Notes under the pieces: model-generated
The model's input: the letters and a program-made list of their open reading frames with translations, nothing else
Databases searched by the model: none
Told to the model about the DNA's origin: nothing
Source: an uncultured Clostridia bacterium
GTDB lineage: Bacteria; Bacillota; Clostridia; Oscillospirales; Ruminococcaceae
Assembly: GCA_947427325.1 (NCBI GenBank)
Contig: CANEHP010000141.1
Span: forward strand, 1 to 5,904
Length of the DNA: 5,904 nucleotides
Reading direction: 5' to 3'
Position numbers and translations under genes: made by a program
Shown here: piece after piece, positions 5,598 through 5,904 of the stretch
Layout of the letters: each line of letters starts with the position of its first letter
Position numbering within the stretch: the first letter of the stretch is position 1

Positions 5598-5609
5598 GGG
5601 GTAGTCCCC
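5598..5609. repeat. Short GGGG-TAGT-CCCC hairpin, related to copies at 2550 and 2711
   Basis: GGGG (5598-5601) and CCCC (5606-5609) around TAGT lie just after the HTH stop codon. The sequence resembles the GGGG-TGT-CCCC core of the hairpin at 2711-2731, although the flanking TTA/TAA arms are not kept. No T-run follows. It may be a remnant or diverged copy of the same repeat. Confidence 0.35.
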
Positions 5610-5646
5610 AAAATTAAAGTTCTATATATAAACCAAGATTTACTTA

Positions 5647-5799
5647 CTGAAAAGAAAAAAGTTAATGATAATTTCTTAACTTGTACTTGTTAATTACCAA
5701 GTGGACTTGAAGCAAAAAATTTTCACTTAAATCTTTGATATTTGCAGTTTTGCGGATTTAATGTGAAATTTGGCTTTTTAAGCCCATTTTTCTTTTCAG
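5647..5799. repeat. Nested inverted repeats in the gap before the PP-loop gene; possible structured RNA or element end
   Basis: The 252-base gap 5596-5847 has no credible gene. Its outer arms are perfect over 13 bases: CTGAAAAGAAAAA (5647-5659) and TTTTTCTTTTCAG (5787-5799). Inside, without crossing, are ACTTG/CAAGT (5685-5689 with 5698-5702), TTAAATC/GATTTAA (5727-5733 with 5755-5761, with an imperfect extension out to 5718 and 5770), and GGCTT/AAGCC (5772-5776 with 5780-5784). Together they would fold as a closed multi-branch structure. Low-complexity A/T sequence weakens the case. Confidence 0.35.
5735..5762 (+). promoter_or_regulatory. Possible promoter for the PP-loop gene
   Basis: TTGATA (5735-5740) and TTTAAT (5757-5762) each match consensus at five of six bases, with a 16-base spacer. 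The transcript would start near 5769, leaving a leader of about 80 bases that begins with the GGCTTTTTAAGCC hairpin (5772-5784) followed by a T-rich run. The promoter sits between the two arms of the inverted repeat 5718-5733 / 5755-5770, as an operator might. Confidence 0.4.
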
Positions 5800-5847
5800 A
5801 AATGTAAATACAGCTTAAAATTAAGAAAAGTGGGGTTTTACGAGCTT

Positions 5848-5904
5848 ATGCTGTATTTTCAGAGTTGGAGCGGAGGCAAGGACAGCACCGCCAGTATCAT
5901 ATTT
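5848..5904 (+). CDS. PP-loop ATPase, PAPS-reductase-like family (start only, cut by window end)
   Basis: Only 19 codons are visible: MLYFQSWSGGKDSTASIIF. The SGGKDST sequence is the PP-loop of the ATP pyrophosphatase superfamily, which binds the phosphates of ATP. The spacing of the motif only a few residues from the start, and the STAS that follows, fit the phosphoadenosine phosphosulfate reductase-like branch, whose members are often carried by phages and mobile elements of Bacillota and include DndC-type DNA-modification proteins. I cannot tell which branch from this much. The ATG at 5848 has only weak RBS matches (GAG at 5842-5844; GGGG at 5832-5835). An in-frame GTG at 5830 is an alternative start; the frame is open back to the TAA at 5779-5781. 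The coding sequence is more GC-rich than the gap before it. Confidence 0.75.
   Translation, partial: MLYFQSWSGGKDSTASIIF

Noticed and set aside
5436..5693. 85-codon plus-strand ORF overlapping the HTH tail (starting MPQLRQKKG)
   Set aside because: It lies in another frame of the HTH gene, crosses the terminator, has no RBS and shows no recognisable domain. It matters only as the -1 frame after the A8 run, and that frame also runs through the terminator.
5772..5791. GGCTT-TTT-AAGCC followed by a T-rich run as a terminator
   Set aside because: The stem is only 5 pairs and the T-run is separated and broken by C; it fits better as part of the leader or the nested repeat structure.

Overview
The window looks like part of a mobile genetic element from a low-GC Gram-positive anaerobe (Bacillota, probably class Clostridia). 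The basis is the strong AGGAGG-type ribosome binding sites, the AT-rich intergenic DNA, and protein families typical of clostridial integrative or mobilizable elements: a SNF2-like element helicase, a DUF3991/Toprim protein and a MOBV relaxase. No integrase, replication gene of a known family, RNA gene or CRISPR array is visible, so the element type (ICE, IME or plasmid) and its ends cannot be fixed from this window.

Layout. (1) Bases 1-1030 hold the C-terminal end of a large SNF2/DEAD-like helicase of the kind carried by ICEs. It is readable from helicase motif VI onward but is frame-disrupted just upstream. (2) Bases 1084-1308, minus strand, encode a 74-residue single-span membrane protein. 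It is divergent from (3) a DUF3991/Toprim primase-like protein at 1468-2538; a perfect A/T-rich inverted repeat lies between them. (4) Bases 2539-2965 are a 427-base non-coding block full of structure: repeated GGGG/CCCC hairpins, phased A-tracts, a three-armed inverted repeat that closely resembles the architecture of a MOBV oriT, a 15-base palindrome, and the promoter and RBS of the relaxase. (5) Bases 2966-4846 encode a MOBV (Mob_Pre) relaxase. Its stop codon overlaps the start of (6) a two-winged-helix DNA-binding protein (4843-5595), whose last codons run through a rho-independent terminator. (7) Bases 5596-5847 are non-coding and contain nested inverted repeats and a possible promoter. 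They precede (8) the start of a PP-loop (SGGKDS) ATPase of the PAPS-reductase-like family, cut off by the window end.

How it fits together. The relaxase would bind and nick the proposed oriT at 2731-2799, and the transferred strand would depend on a helper conjugative element for export. The Toprim protein may prime or process the transferred DNA. The HTH protein, cotranscribed with the relaxase, is a candidate regulator or initiator. The PP-loop gene looks like cargo or the start of the next module. The broken helicase fragment suggests a mobilizable module lying next to, or inserted into, remains of a larger conjugative element. The most interesting signal is the alternative-hairpin oriT candidate; the second is the closed multi-branch inverted-repeat structure at 5647-5799.
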